From NCBI GenBank assembly GCA_001692895.1, contig KV748199.1, positions 2,170,001 to 2,234,000 of the forward strand: a stretch of DNA of 64,000 nt, in the 5' to 3' direction. This document shows positions 21,062-32,374 of this stretch, one piece after another. The position numbers and the translations under genes were made by a program. This DNA is from Cenococcum geophilum 1.58. Taxonomy: Eukaryota > Ascomycota > Dothideomycetes > Gloniales > Gloniaceae. Every line of letters starts with the position of its first letter. Position 1 is the first letter of the stretch. A model generated the notes under the pieces. That model was not told the DNA's origin, ran no database searches, and saw only the letters and a program-made list of their open reading frames with translations.

Positions 21062-24000
21062 CTACAAAAAAGCCTCGCTCCCACCCCCCCTCATAACCGC
21101 CCTCGAATTCCCCCACGCCCCCTCCTTCACCCCCACCAACCCGGAACTCCCATCCCCATCGACCCCGCCCCGCCCCAACCCATCACCAAGCCCCTCAACC
21201 CCAACCCCAACCCCGACCCCCGCCCCACCACCCTCCTCCCCCTTCCGCCCCCCCGCCTCTGCAAGCACCACAAGCCTCAGCCCGCTCCGCCGCGCCGCAC
21301 CGCTCAACCCGCCCCCCGCGGCCTGCAGCGCGACGTTGCGCGCGGCCAGGCGCTCGATGCGCGGGGCTCCGCAGGCCGCGTAGTCGAGGCGGTGGGCGGA
21401 CGGGGAGCGGGGGAGGGCGTGCGATGTCGCGCGGGAGCGAGATTCCGAGTGGGTTTTCGAGCGGGTGCGGGCGGGGAAGAGGGAGTAGGCGGAGGATTGG
21501 GTGCGGGAGGGGGGGCGGGTTGAGGAGGCCGAGTGCGCCGAGTGGCGGGAGGGAGGGCGCGGTTGCGGGGTGGTGTGGAAGGGAGAGCGGATCTGGATCC
21601 GGGGGTGGGTCTGGCGCTGGGGGGAGGTCGAGGGAGCGCTGGCTTTTGCTTTGCCTTTGCCTTTGTCGTTGGCGTGGGCGTTGGCGGTGGTGGTGGTGGA
21701 GAGGGCGCTGGAACTGGGCCCGGCGTGGCGGTTCTCCTTCCCGCCGTGCTCGGGCTCGAGGTCGCTGAATCGGCTCGCGCGCTTGCTTTCTTTCTTGCTT
21801 TCTCTTCTGCTCCTTCGGGCCGGGCTGAGGCGGAAGGGCGGGAGGACGAATTGCCCTGAGATGTCGTCGTCGTCGTCTTTCTTCCCGAAGCCGGTGAGCG
21901 AGGGCTCGCTCGAGTAGATGCTCCCGCTCATTTCTGCATCTTCGAAAATCTTGCTGCCCCGGAGACTGCTGAAGCTTCCCTTCAGGCTGTGTCCGCGGAG
22001 GCTTTCCCTTGCAGTCGACCTACTAGTCACCGGGCGTGGGAATCCATCGGCTAGGCCGCGGCGTTGGTAGCCAGGGCGACCCCATCGTTTCTGAACACGC
22101 AGAGGTTCTATAGACGACGAGACAGAGTGGCTAGTTCCGATCGACCTATGCGGGCCATGTTTACGCAGACTGTTGGAGAATTCTTGGTTGGTAGAGCCAA
22201 AAACGACAGAGTTAGAGACGCAATGTGAACGAAGACTACCAGGAAATCTATTCTTCACATCTCCATCAAAGACACCATCAGATGGTCTGACTGTTATAGG
22301 TAATGCTGAAACGGGGCGCTGACTGGATGTCGAGGGACTAGGGCCAGTGCCAAGTACAGGTGGCTTGTAGCTGGAGGAGGAAGCGCGGGAAGAGCCTGCA
22401 GCAAAGAATGGAGAGCGATTGGTTGCGCGATTTCGAATGTAACTTTGACGGCGCTCATTGAGTGTACGTCGGTCCGGAAGACTATCACAAACAGATGATA
22501 CTAAATGTATACTGCGGCGCTTCTCGGCAGAAGTCATATAATGCATAGTGTGGCGTGCAATCGGAGGCTGTGGGAAAGCGCAGGTTGTGGTTGAAAGCAT
22601 GAAGTCATATAATGCATAGTGTGGCGTGCAATCGGAGGCTGTGGGAAAGCGCAGGTTGTGGTTGAAAGCATGAAGTCATATAATGCATAGTGTGGCGTGC
22701 AATCGGAGGCTGTGGGAAAGCGCAGGTTGTGGTTGAAAGCATGCTAGTCGATTGTGTGCTGTATGAGCTAAAACTAGTACAGTCTCCGGGATGTCGGGGG
22801 GCTGAAAAGCTGCCTATGCTGCGTGACGAGGAGTACGTGTTCCGACCATGACCAAGGCCAGTAAGACGACGGTTAACAGGAAGTCCGACGCTTCGGTATG
22901 AGTCCCGATACGTCGTTAGTGTTCGGCAATGGCGCTTAGTAGGGGAATTGGAAGTTTCTGATATGCGTCGGGATAGTCTTGCCATCTCGGTTGGTATCTT
23001 CATCGACTCGTGAGGATTGTGCGAGGAGCCCATCTCTTCTTTATACCCCAATGATGAGCGATCAAATGCCGCAAGAACCTGTGCTTCTCCATCGCTAAGG
23101 AAACTAGCAATTGACTCCCTGTTCCTATTTCGTTTTAGTGATTTAAGAGGTAGTTCCAATACTAGCTGGGGAGGTTGATCAGGCGTGCGTTCCCGTGTTC
23201 CTTCGACCTGACCCTTTTCGGGATCACGCCCGAGGTTCTGCTCAACATCTTCCCACTCGTCTGTTTGCATGATAGGTCGAGAGATCTTAGGTCTCGTAGG
23301 GCTCTTCGACTTTCTTCTCCACCCCCTTGGCCAATTACACAGGAACATTGCGAGCACAAAGACAACAAGAATAGCACAAATAGATGCCGCCACCGCAGCA
23401 ACTATGACTATCTTTTTCCTCGAATTAGGCTTCTCCGACTTGGTAGCGGTGTCTGCTCTTGTCGCATCTGTTGGGGACACAATGCTAGATGTTTTTGAGC
23501 TGGGGATTGGTGTGGTAGTGGTTCCGAAGACGGGATTCTGAGCTTCCAATGCTATCACGTGTATATTGAACGTTTGGGAGTCGTTCAACGCCTTTTCTTG
23601 CGTTGATCTAGCCATTAAAGTGACCTGGATATCTAGTGGCGCAGTGCCGGCCGGAATCTTCCCAGAAATATTCAACGTCGTTGGGTCGAAGTGAAGCCAT
23701 TTGCCTGCACTTCCGAAATCCATGGAGATTTCTTCATCCCCCTGAGCAAAGATTGATCGGCCAAGAGTGTAGTTAAAATCTTGACCTGCAGTAGCGTTCA
23801 ACTGCCCAACTTCCCCACTAAACAACGGTGAGGTGAACGTTAAATGGATCGTCGTGTTTGCAACGTCTCCATATTTATCCTTAGCCTCGATACTGATATC
23901 TTGAGACATCAGTCCAGACGGAGGTGTCCCTGTCACGGCAAAGGTATCTGGATCGAATGAGAGCCAATATGGAAGCTCCGCAGTGGCGCTCTGAAGATCG

Positions 24001-24785
24001 GCGTTCACAATAGGTCCTCCGTCCAAAGTGAGGTGACTGCGAAGGCTTGTAAAATTCACCGTAGCACCTTTTGGGGTGTTTATAGTCTGCTTCCAGGGGC
24101 TAAAAATAAAGGTATGCTTACTAACCACAAAAATAAAGGTTATCCATGCGCCAGCAAAGCCCAACACATCAGAAGCAATAAGCAGAATCTCAAAAGACTG
24201 CGGCGATGCGCCGACCTGTGGAGTAGACCCAGAAAATTGCAGAGACTCTGAATTAAACGCCACCCATGATGGCAGTGGTGTGTGATCCGAGAGGGTTGCG
24301 TAGTACGATAAATTCTTTCCGTTGCCCGTGAAAGTATCGGTAGAGAATTTAAAATCAAACCCAGTGGATGGTAGCAACGCAAGACTAGAAGGACCTGAGA
24401 GCTTTCCGGCAGTTAACAACTGTTCCGAGACGTTCCCGCTCGCGGTAGGTCCTCCCGGCTCTTCGACAACCAATGTGGCTTGCATATTGGCAACCGCTCC
24501 AGCAGCACCCGCAGCTATAATAGTGAAAGTTGGCGAGCCCACATCGATTGCGCCTGGAGTACCCCAGAGCGCCCTAGTTGCACCATCTAGAGACAGCCAA
24601 GGCGGATTCCCCGTGAGCGAGTATTGAAGAGTTGCGAAGTTCGGTTCAAAGGTCGTCGAAGCAAACTGGAAATTGAAAGGCTCTCCAGCATGAGCGACCG
24701 GCGGGACTTGCGCGTTGAATGGGAACGAGGCTTGAGGAGCTGCCGATATTGTCACGGCAAGGACCAAGACAGCGGTGCCCCACAT
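21062..24785 (-). CDS. Axl2-like cadherin-domain polarity protein, frame broken by a 71-bp triplication
   Basis: The minus-strand ORF 22605-24785 (726 residues) starts with a signal peptide (MWGTAVLVLAVTISAAPQAS). It has four dystroglycan/cadherin-like modules (about 22-110, 130-225, 230-320, 325-412; WLSLDGATRALWGTP and YWLSFDPDTFAVTGTPPSG are typical). A membrane segment (about 459-485) and a basic cytoplasmic tail follow. It stops soon after residue 682, inside a tandem repeat. The rest of the tail (ORF 21062-22600, 512 residues) continues in another frame. Each ORF contains the peptide MLSTTTCAFPQPP in the same register, so one repeat copy would give a continuous protein of about 1193 residues. 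Axl2 marks bud sites and organises septins; that role here is inferred. Either a truncated protein or an assembly error. Confidence 0.85.
22530..22742. repeat. Perfect 3 x 71-bp tandem repeat inside the AXL2-like gene
   Basis: Copies at 22530-22600, 22601-22671 and 22672-22742 appear identical. Two extra copies add 142 bp (1 mod 3) and shift the reading frame. The second copy contains an in-frame TGA. The coding-strand unit has no GT dinucleotide, so canonical splicing cannot remove it. Confidence 0.95.
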
Positions 24786-25431
24786 CGTTCTCTATGGTCT
24801 GTACTCATGTCAGTGAAGCGTTTTACCGTAGTGATTAGGGAATATACTGAGCAGTTAGCAGAGATCTCAGGCTGTATGCAGTGTGGTAGTTAGAAACCGT
24901 TCTCTGTAACAGTGTTAAATGGAGCTTCGAACCACTTTGGAACAGGCCGTCGGGGAAGGGACGCCATCGTCGTCCAAGAACAGGATTAATGGAATCTCGC
25001 GGTGCGCGCTGAACCGCGTCGAGCGTGCATAGGACCAACATGACCTTACTTAGACAGTATACCCTTGTGGCAAGTAGGAATGGAGTCGGAAAGAATGAAG
25101 AGCCCCTCGAGTAGAAAGTCGCTCCCAGCCAGGGATGCATAATCAATATAATCGCTCAAAATGAGTGATTATGGTCCTTCCTAACCCTGAATACACGATT
25201 GTATATCCGACTACATGAGTTTGCCTAAGAGTTATATGGCTGGCAGAAGTAGTAAGTGGTAGCCTTTTGTGCCTATAATCGCTGGTAAAGTTTCTAACAG
25301 GGTCCAAGCGTAATGGTTATGTGCATCCCTGCTCCCGGCAAGGGGTGATGGATCTATTCCCAGCTACCTTAAAACAACACTTGGAACTAGCTTAGAAAAG
25401 AGATGGTATCATGAGGGGTAAGACGGCCTCT
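24786..25431. other. AXL2-like upstream region and GNAT 3' flank
   Basis: 646 bp with no gene-like frame. An ATG about 20 nt upstream of the AXL2-like start, in ATGAGTACAGACC, opens a short frame that could be a minor upstream ORF. Confidence 0.4.
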
Positions 25432-25962
25432 TCACTCAAGCCGTAGAACCATCCTCAACCCTGTTCGGCCTGGTCCATAGTAGTCCGGGCAGCGGTCAAC
25501 CTGTTTAAAATCGCATGAAGCGTACAACGCCCTCGCTGCGGTTCGGTCTTCATCCACCCATAGCTGTACGGAACCGCATCCTTCCCTTTCCAAACGCGAT
25601 CGGAGAAGAGTGATCATCTCTTTGGCAATACCTTGTTGCCTGTACGGTTGGGCGACGCAAATTTTGTGAAGTAAAGTCAACCTCTTCATCCGAAGGTAAA
25701 CGAGATAAGCAGCCACTTCGGTAGATCCGTCAACATCTTTGAGTACGAGAATGGCGTTGGTATTACGCTTCTTTAGCTCGGCATTGAAATCTAAAGCTTC
25801 ACTAGACGGAAAGTGTTTCTTCTCGATGCGCTGGATTTCAGCGAGGTACTTTTGCTGGTCCTTGAGTGGATTTGATGTTAGATCTGCGATACGAGACCCT
25901 TCTATTTGGGGGATTGGTGCTGTCTTAGACATTTTTCGACGCAACAACTCCTTTGAATGCAT
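25432..25962 (-). CDS. GNAT-family N-acetyltransferase
   Basis: Intronless, 176 residues from ATG 25962; a second in-frame ATG (residue 11, MSKTAPIPQ) is an equally possible start. The acetyl-CoA binding motif is VAQPYRQQGIAKEMI (the R/Q-x-x-G-x-A loop), followed by LWVDEDRTAARALYASCDF and the C-terminal strand GLRMVLRLE. The family transfers acetyl from acetyl-CoA to an amine. The substrate cannot be read from sequence; fungal proteins of this size and layout are often described as N-acetyltransferases of unknown target. It is divergent from the next gene, with only 118 bp between the two starts. Confidence 0.82.
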   Translation of the reverse strand: MHSKELLRRKMSKTAPIPQIEGSRIADLTSNPLKDQQKYLAEIQRIEKKHFPSSEALDFNAELKKRNTNAILVLKDVDGSTEVAAYLVYLRMKRLTLLHKICVAQPYRQQGIAKEMITLLRSRLEREGCGSVQLWVDEDRTAARALYASCDFKQVDRCPDYYGPGRTGLRMVLRLE

Positions 25963-26080
25963 GTGGGTTAGGAGGATAAAGGGAGGTTGGTGGGTGGTGA
26001 GGTGGGCTTGGCTTCAATTTTCGGTTGGTGCCGCGCAAATTCGGCATCACCCCAGGGCAACGCTACAACCTCCATCCAAA

Positions 26081-26949
26081 ATGGACAGCGAAGAAGAAAG
26101 TAGCAGTTTGTTTGGCATCAGTGAAGATCTTGTCCAATCGCCTGTGCACAAAGCTGCAGGAGTATCTTCAGTGGACTTTGACGGTCTTCTTTCTCCTCCT
26201 CTGAGGCTTCAAGAAGACTTGTCGGAAGGATGCGGCGGCCAACTTTGGCCTGCAGGCATGGTGCTTTCAAAATATATGCTCCGGAAGCACAAAGATGATA
26301 TTCAGAATAGTTCAATGTTCGTACGCTCTACAATCACGCTTAGCCCGACGAACATCTTCTGATAACCTGAACAGTGTTGAGCTTGGAGCAGGTGGCGGTC
26401 TCGTTGGGTCAGTGCACCCGCATGAATACCTGCAAAAAGAAACCCAGATGCTGACGCCATATGAGATATCCAGTCTAGCTGTCGCCATTGGCTGCGGAAT
26501 CGGCAAGACGCTACTAATTACAGACCAAAAGCCAATGTTCGCCTTAATGGAGCAGAATATTATCCTCAATAACCTGCAAAGCAAGGCCAAAGCCGCAATC
26601 TATGACTGGGGAGAGCCAGTCCCTGCCCAGGTTCCACCCCATCCAGACATCATTCTAGCTGCAGACTGTGTCTACTTTGAGCCCGCTTTCCTTCTGCTTC
26701 AAAAGACGCTAGCTGACCTGATTGGAGATAAGACTGTCTGCTACTTCTGCTTTAAGAAACGAAGGAGGGCGGATTTGCATTTTATGAAAGCTGCACGGAA
26801 GACTTTCGAAGTGAAGGAAGTGGATGACGATCCCGACAAGGGGGTTTATGAGCGTGAGAATATTTTCCTGTAAGTATCATAAGTAGTTCCGAGCTCTAAA
26901 TTATCCTTGCTAATTTAGCCGTAGATACAAGATTACGAAGAAATGCTAG
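26081..26949 (+). CDS. EFM6: EFM6-like protein-lysine methyltransferase
   Basis: Four exons, 26081-26316, 26375-26407, 26474-26869 and 26919-26949, 231 residues. Introns of 58, 66 and 49 nt are GT-AG with donors GTTCGT, GTCAGT and GTAAGT. The family signature LQEDLSEGCGGQLWPAGMVL occurs near residues 42-62. Joining exons 1-3 restores the SAM-binding motif VELGAGGGLVG followed by LAVAIGCG. Further on are AADCVYFEPAF and CYFCFKKRRRAD. Yeast Efm6 methylates elongation factor 1A; cytoplasmic action on a translation factor is inferred by family membership. The 33-nt exon 2 is needed to rebuild the SAM motif. The gene shares a 118-bp upstream region with the divergent GNAT gene. Confidence 0.9.
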
Positions 26950-27907
26950 CATAAAATAAAACGATAGACATGATTTTCTTCCTATGGTTTACAAAGCTAA
27001 TTCTGTATCACTATGAGCCTGGAAATGGTGCGTTGTCGCATTCCAGGTGTGGGTCTGCAGTAGAAGCGCAGAAGGAAACCCGAAGAACTATTTCATAACA
27101 CATAACTCAACATGGGACCCCTGGGTTTGAGTTAGACATGACACCATTGAAGGCAAATTAAAATGGTGTTTTCATAGTTGCTGCAGCACATGCTTCAGTA
27201 CTTTTCTGGAAGTATGATTGTGCCACATGAAATAGATATATTTCCTAAACCCATGTTACAAAGGTCATGCTCCTTTACTTACAGCGGAAATGTAAAGGTG
27301 CAAAGCGTTTACAATGTAGGTATATGCCACATTCAAACGACCGCTAAGATATTCAAACACTCTATAATCGCAATTCCTTACGTGATCTCCCCCCGACAAA
27401 ATGCTGCTCGGGACATCCGACCACAGCGTTAAGCATAAGCCAACATAAGATGGACCACTGTAAGAGGAATAATGCGACAAGCAGAAGAGCGAATAAATAT
27501 GCCCGGTAAAGGGTGGTAGAGGCTCACAGCTGCCTGTTGCGATAACAAGTGCAGAAGCGAAAGAGCACGGTTAGGTCGGGTAAGCATTAGCAGGAGCATT
27601 GGGTGGTGTGGCCGTTTTCTGGTAAGCTTTGCCCTTCCGCGAGTTTTGCTGCCAAAAATATACCGTGAGAAGTTTAGTGCCCTGTTTGAAGAGGTTAATG
27701 CCCAAAAAGGCAGGTGGTAAGGCCAATCAGGCTGAGTGTAGACGTATTGATTTCCCGGAAACAACCAAAACCAAACGTGTTGTCCACGTGTCCCAGAAAT
27801 TGGGAATCGGGCCTTCGGAACTATAGTTGAGATAGTTGCGACAAAACTGCGTCCACCATGATGCTGTCCTAGGAAAGTGTCATGTTTTTCCGGGTTGTCC
27901 ACCTAAC
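26950..27907. other. Convergent intergenic region
   Basis: 958 bp. A 157-codon minus-strand frame (27429-27902) has no recognisable domain and lies in the 3' flank of the neighbouring gene, so it is not called. No repeat or RNA gene is seen. Confidence 0.4.
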
Positions 27908-29112
27908 TCATAGAGCGGGAATATCTGGTAATCGCAAGACTTCAAAAGGCGCATTATCCAATTCCACGTCCGCATTCTCTCGTAGATTCGTCTCGATCAC
28001 AAATCGTCTCGGCCGCGAAACCACCTTCACTGGCTCCCACAGCTCGGTCTCCACATCCGCCTCCAACATGGAAACCAGATCCACAGTAGAATTGGTGCAC
28101 AAATCCACTAGCTTTACATTGAGGTCTCGAAGTCCTCTCATACTGGCGATAACGCGCCAGGCCCTTTCCCACACTAGCTTATCGTTGCAGCCGGCCCAGT
28201 TGCTAGAGGTTGGGTCAAATTGGAGGAACACAAACGAGATGTCGATATTTAAACTTTGAATTTGGTTGAATCTGTGTGGCAGGATGGAGGTAGAGAAGGA
28301 TATTATGTGATCAAAAGAAGAGAAGGAGAAGGTGTTGAGCATGTAGAGACCAGGAAGTGATTCCGTGTAACTACAGTAGTCAGTTTAATGATATTAGAAA
28401 TTGAGATGATTGTAGAACGTTAGAGAGGCAGGGTTTTAGGAGATGACGGAACCTACATTCGACGGCAAGTCAGTGGCAATGCCAGGAGTCCTTCTTCCGC
28501 TGGCTTAAAAGGGTTCTGGCCAATGTTCGCAGGCAAACCGTAGTCGTAAAACATCGACTTAGAAGAGCGGTCCCAACCGAAAACGCGCCAACAGTCGTGC
28601 TTAGCATGAGAGGGATCTTTACAGCGCAGGTGCTCCAGCTTCCTACTGTCTGGGTTGGGGCGAATGTGAAGATGCCCGCCTCCCAAGGCGGCTTCCCAGA
28701 CGAGAAGACGTAATTCAAGAGGGAGTTTGCTAAATAGCGGGGTTTGTAGCTGATCGCGGGTAACTTGGTCTGGATCGACACCCGGACGATAGGTACAAGT
28801 CAGGGTCCGCTTTCGCCGCGAGGGAAGTGGCTTGACTGAAGGGTTTGAGGGGCCATCAGGAAAGTATGAGTCAGTTTGAGGGATTGCCGGGGATAAAGGA
28901 GATATTAATCCTTTACTAAGACGTCGGCCAAAGTCCATCGTTGGCAAGAAACTACGAATAGTCAGACGAATAAACTCTCGTGTCGACCTGCGCATGATAA
29001 TCTTGATGGCAAACGAGACTGTTTTACGAAAACAGAGCATCGGAACAATAAGGAAAGATGATGGCATAAAATCGCAATATACATGACGATAAAAAGACAT
29101 ACAGCGCTCCAT
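27908..29112 (-). CDS. DUF7730-type fungal protein of unknown function
   Basis: Two exons, 28457-29112 and 27908-28370, separated by an 86-nt intron (donor GTAGGT, acceptor TAG). From ATG 29112 the product is 372 residues; from ATG 28938 (MDFGRRLSKG) it is 314 and the start is undecided. The domain hallmark is TPLFSKLPLELRLLVWEAAL (about residues 120-140 of the long form), followed by LPLTCRRIYTESLPGLYMLNTFSF across the splice, the pattern of F-box-like DUF7730 proteins in ascomycetes. Such proteins are numerous and unstudied. No catalytic motif is visible. Confidence 0.75.
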
Positions 29113-32100
29113 GATTTAGTGCCAGGTGTTGCCGAGGCAGCGTACTCTTCTGCTGAAGAAGAATGTGAAGATAGGTGGGGTTCAGTAGGGATCGTCCACT
29201 AGGAAAGGTGCAACGACTATCTCAGATGCTGGCATGGTTCACGCTGAAGATCGTGCTATAGTAAAAGGCCGAAAGTCTCCACTTACTTTGGTTTATGGAT
29301 GAATGGTTATGGATTTTGGGACCTAAGACGATGAAGCTTGGTGAGGAAGAGGTGGTTTCTTGTTTGCGGGGCTTACGGGGAGTTAAGGAGGCTGGGCAGG
29401 TGTGCAAGGGTGGCAAATCAAGAAGGATTACGGTGCCTTGGGGCTATTGAATCCTTCGACGCGGGCATCTCAAGGCGCCGGCAGACTGACTTCCCGAGGC
29501 CACCACTCCACGAACCTGCAATCCGAATCTGCTCCCGATCTCTAAAAGGATCCGGTTGCTCCGAAGAACAATTATTGCCACGCATCGAACGACATCATTC
29601 CTTCTCCCACAGATCATGCCTACCCATCCACAAAGATTCGGTGCAACCAGGAGACCTCGCACCGATCATGGTAAACGGCCTTGTAGGCTGTGGCACCCTC
29701 ACCACAATCACACCTCGGAGGAAGAAATTGCCTATTAAAGTGCAAACCAAAATAGTGGGATAACAAAATTTTCACAGAGACTTGAGGATATCATGAGGCA
29801 GAACCTAGTGTCTTAATATGCCCGTCTCGAAATGCTAATAATATGACCTTGCGTTGTATTTAAAGTGCCTTGAGAATCATTCACAAGGGCTGCAGGTCCC
29901 GCTCACCCAAAGGACATTGATTGGAGTCAATAGCCGTGATACTTCAGAAGATTGTACTTGAGAAAAAAGTAAATAAAATTTTACAAGGCACGAGTGGATT
30001 ACATGGAAACGAGCAAACTACTTCAGCTCGAAAAACTTACCCCCCCCCCCCAACCCCCCTATCCAATCTCTCAATTAATCATACACCATCATTATGTGGC
30101 TGAGATCAAAGATTGAATTTCGTCGGACTAGCCCTATACCTCCTTCCAACGCTAAGTTCGTTGGCACACGCAGGTTGAATGGGCTAGACCGTTTCGACCA
30201 GGAGTATTCCACCTCAACCCCGGATCCTGCCGCATCCCATCATTTTTCAGGCCAAGTGCCGCAGCCCTTGGGCTTTGGTCGAGCCATAGCCTGCATTGTT
30301 TGTAAGCCTTTTCCTATTCAACACAATATCCTATCCTGTTACCGTCCCGATCTTCTCTATCTCAAAGTATTCTCTACCAGTGTCTTCTATCTAACTTTTT
30401 TTAGATGCAAGGACAACATGGATGGCTATCAGGCTGCTAAGGACAGTCGAACTCTTCCGATGCCTAGGTAACTGTTCGACAGTAGTGGCATACAGCCTGT
30501 TGCTCCAAAACATTGAGTGTTCAAATAGCCAAGCCCAGTTTCGTCCGATGTCGGGCTATCGTGGTTTGGGCGGAATCCGGTAGCTCAAGGTCCACGGTTC
30601 ATATATATTTTGTTACAGTCTCTGAAAACCGATTATGTCAAGCTAGTGTATCCGGGCAATATTGAAATAGATGGGGCGACCGTACCATGGTGAAAGCGTC
30701 CTAAGGCGTGCGTTACTCTATGGAAAAGGGTCTGATGATTTCAAGAACTTCTGTTACAATTTGAAAAACGTGGCGATAGGAAGCGCAAATCAACAACGAA
30801 AAGAGTTGGAGTCGTGAAATTTTGGTAAACACAGTCGCGTTTAGGGTTTGCGGAAGAATGACGGGAATCAGGCAAAGGGGAAAAGTGGCTTTGCGAGCCA
30901 AGCCACATGTTCACCACAGCTTTGGTTCGCACTGCATGCACCGCTTGACTACTTGTAAGGCTGGGCCTCTTCGGGGATTGCATGTAAGCTAGCAATGGAA
31001 GCAAGAGAGCCATCCTTCTTCCACTGAGGCATTCAAAGTTTTGAAGTCTGGGGTAGATTCTTTCACAGAGCCTCACCTCCCTTCCTCCACTTTGACTGCA
31101 GAAGAGCATAATGATCACTTTAAGGATACTATGACAGACATGGAGACTGGATACAGGAGAATTATTAACGAGAATTATATGCCGCCGTAGTCTGGAGAGT
31201 CTCGGTGGCCATTTCCGATTACAGAAACGAGCAGTGCTGAGGCAATATGGCTCAGCGTAAGGCTCTAGAAAGAGTGTCTGCCTCGCTACCCTAGCCTCCT
31301 TCGACCATACTTCATTAAGACGCGACATTAATAATAACTTAGGTCTGGCCAAACTCCTTCCATGTTGCGCAACAGCTATATAGCCTCTGGAAAACAACCG
31401 TCGTCCCTCAACTCCGCCAAGCCAAACTCCTGAACACCTGCTCCCTAGGGAGCAATCCAGTCAGTCCATTCAAAGACCGTCCGAAAGATCCCATAGGGCG
31501 CCCTAAGCGTTTCACCGCTATCTTACGCTACCATGCGTGCCAACAAAGCAGCACTGTTTTGGCCAGTCTGAAGCTATGATGCTGGCATCTCCCTTGTAGA
31601 AATGCATTATCAGCAAGGTGTCCAGACAACCTACATGTAAACTACTCCATGATTCACTTTACAGGACACTCTCTCGTTCAAGTCGGTCTACTATTAACGG
31701 CTACAACGATCGGTACATGCATACCAACATCTGGCCTTAACATCCAGGTGTTCCAACCTCACTTAGACTTCTGCAAGTGGTCGTCGCCTTTTACCACGAA
31801 GTCACGTCACCAGAATTATGGTGGAGATACAGGCACCTGCAGGTTATTTGCCCATTTGCGTGGATCGCCAACTTCTTTCCTCCGTCCGACCTTACGAAAT
31901 GAGTCAAAGTAATCAATACCAATACTGATAGTGCTTCAGCCCAGCAGAGTTCACCTCAGAGCTCGCAGAATAACGCGAACACATCGCGCAACTCAGAACA
32001 CCAACCACCAGAGACTTCGAAACTCGAGGCCGCCCCCCCACAACCCAGAGATGGTATATATCGCCATCCATCAGACAACATGACCAGGGGACCATGAATG

Positions 32101-32374
32101 GAGGTATTTCATGGCCTGGAACAAGGTTAAGGAAAGAGGGTGTTGCTCTCGTACCCCAAACGTCTAGCGCAATTTAGATTTTTGGGCTACACGGATATAA
32201 GGGGTGCTAATTTCCTTTGGGGTAATCTGGTCTGTTTTGGAGTACTCTGACGTGCTTCAGGGTAATTTAATTTATGATACACAAATATAAAGCTATCACG
32301 ATTCATTTTGCCGTCAAGACTGATTGCAAGCAAAGGACATCATAGGTGGACATTAAGACATTCATAAACTTCAT
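29113..32374. other. 3.2 kb gene-poor interval
   Basis: There are several frames of 60-218 codons on both strands (the longest is 30741-31397, minus), none with a recognisable motif or convincing exon structure. A two-exon plus-strand transcript near 30094-30471 is conceivable (GTTTGTAAGC donor, pyrimidine-rich TTTTTTTAG acceptor before ATGCAAGGACAACATGG) but no conserved protein results. A C12-AA-C6 run is at 30040-30058. Possibly relic coding DNA. Confidence 0.4.

Noticed and set aside
21501-21917. Plus-strand Gly/Arg- and Leu-rich frames
   Set aside because: Shadows of the GC-rich tail of the AXL2-like gene.
30741-31397. 218-codon minus-strand frame
   Set aside because: No recognisable domain, no splice structure, atypical composition; left as unassigned.
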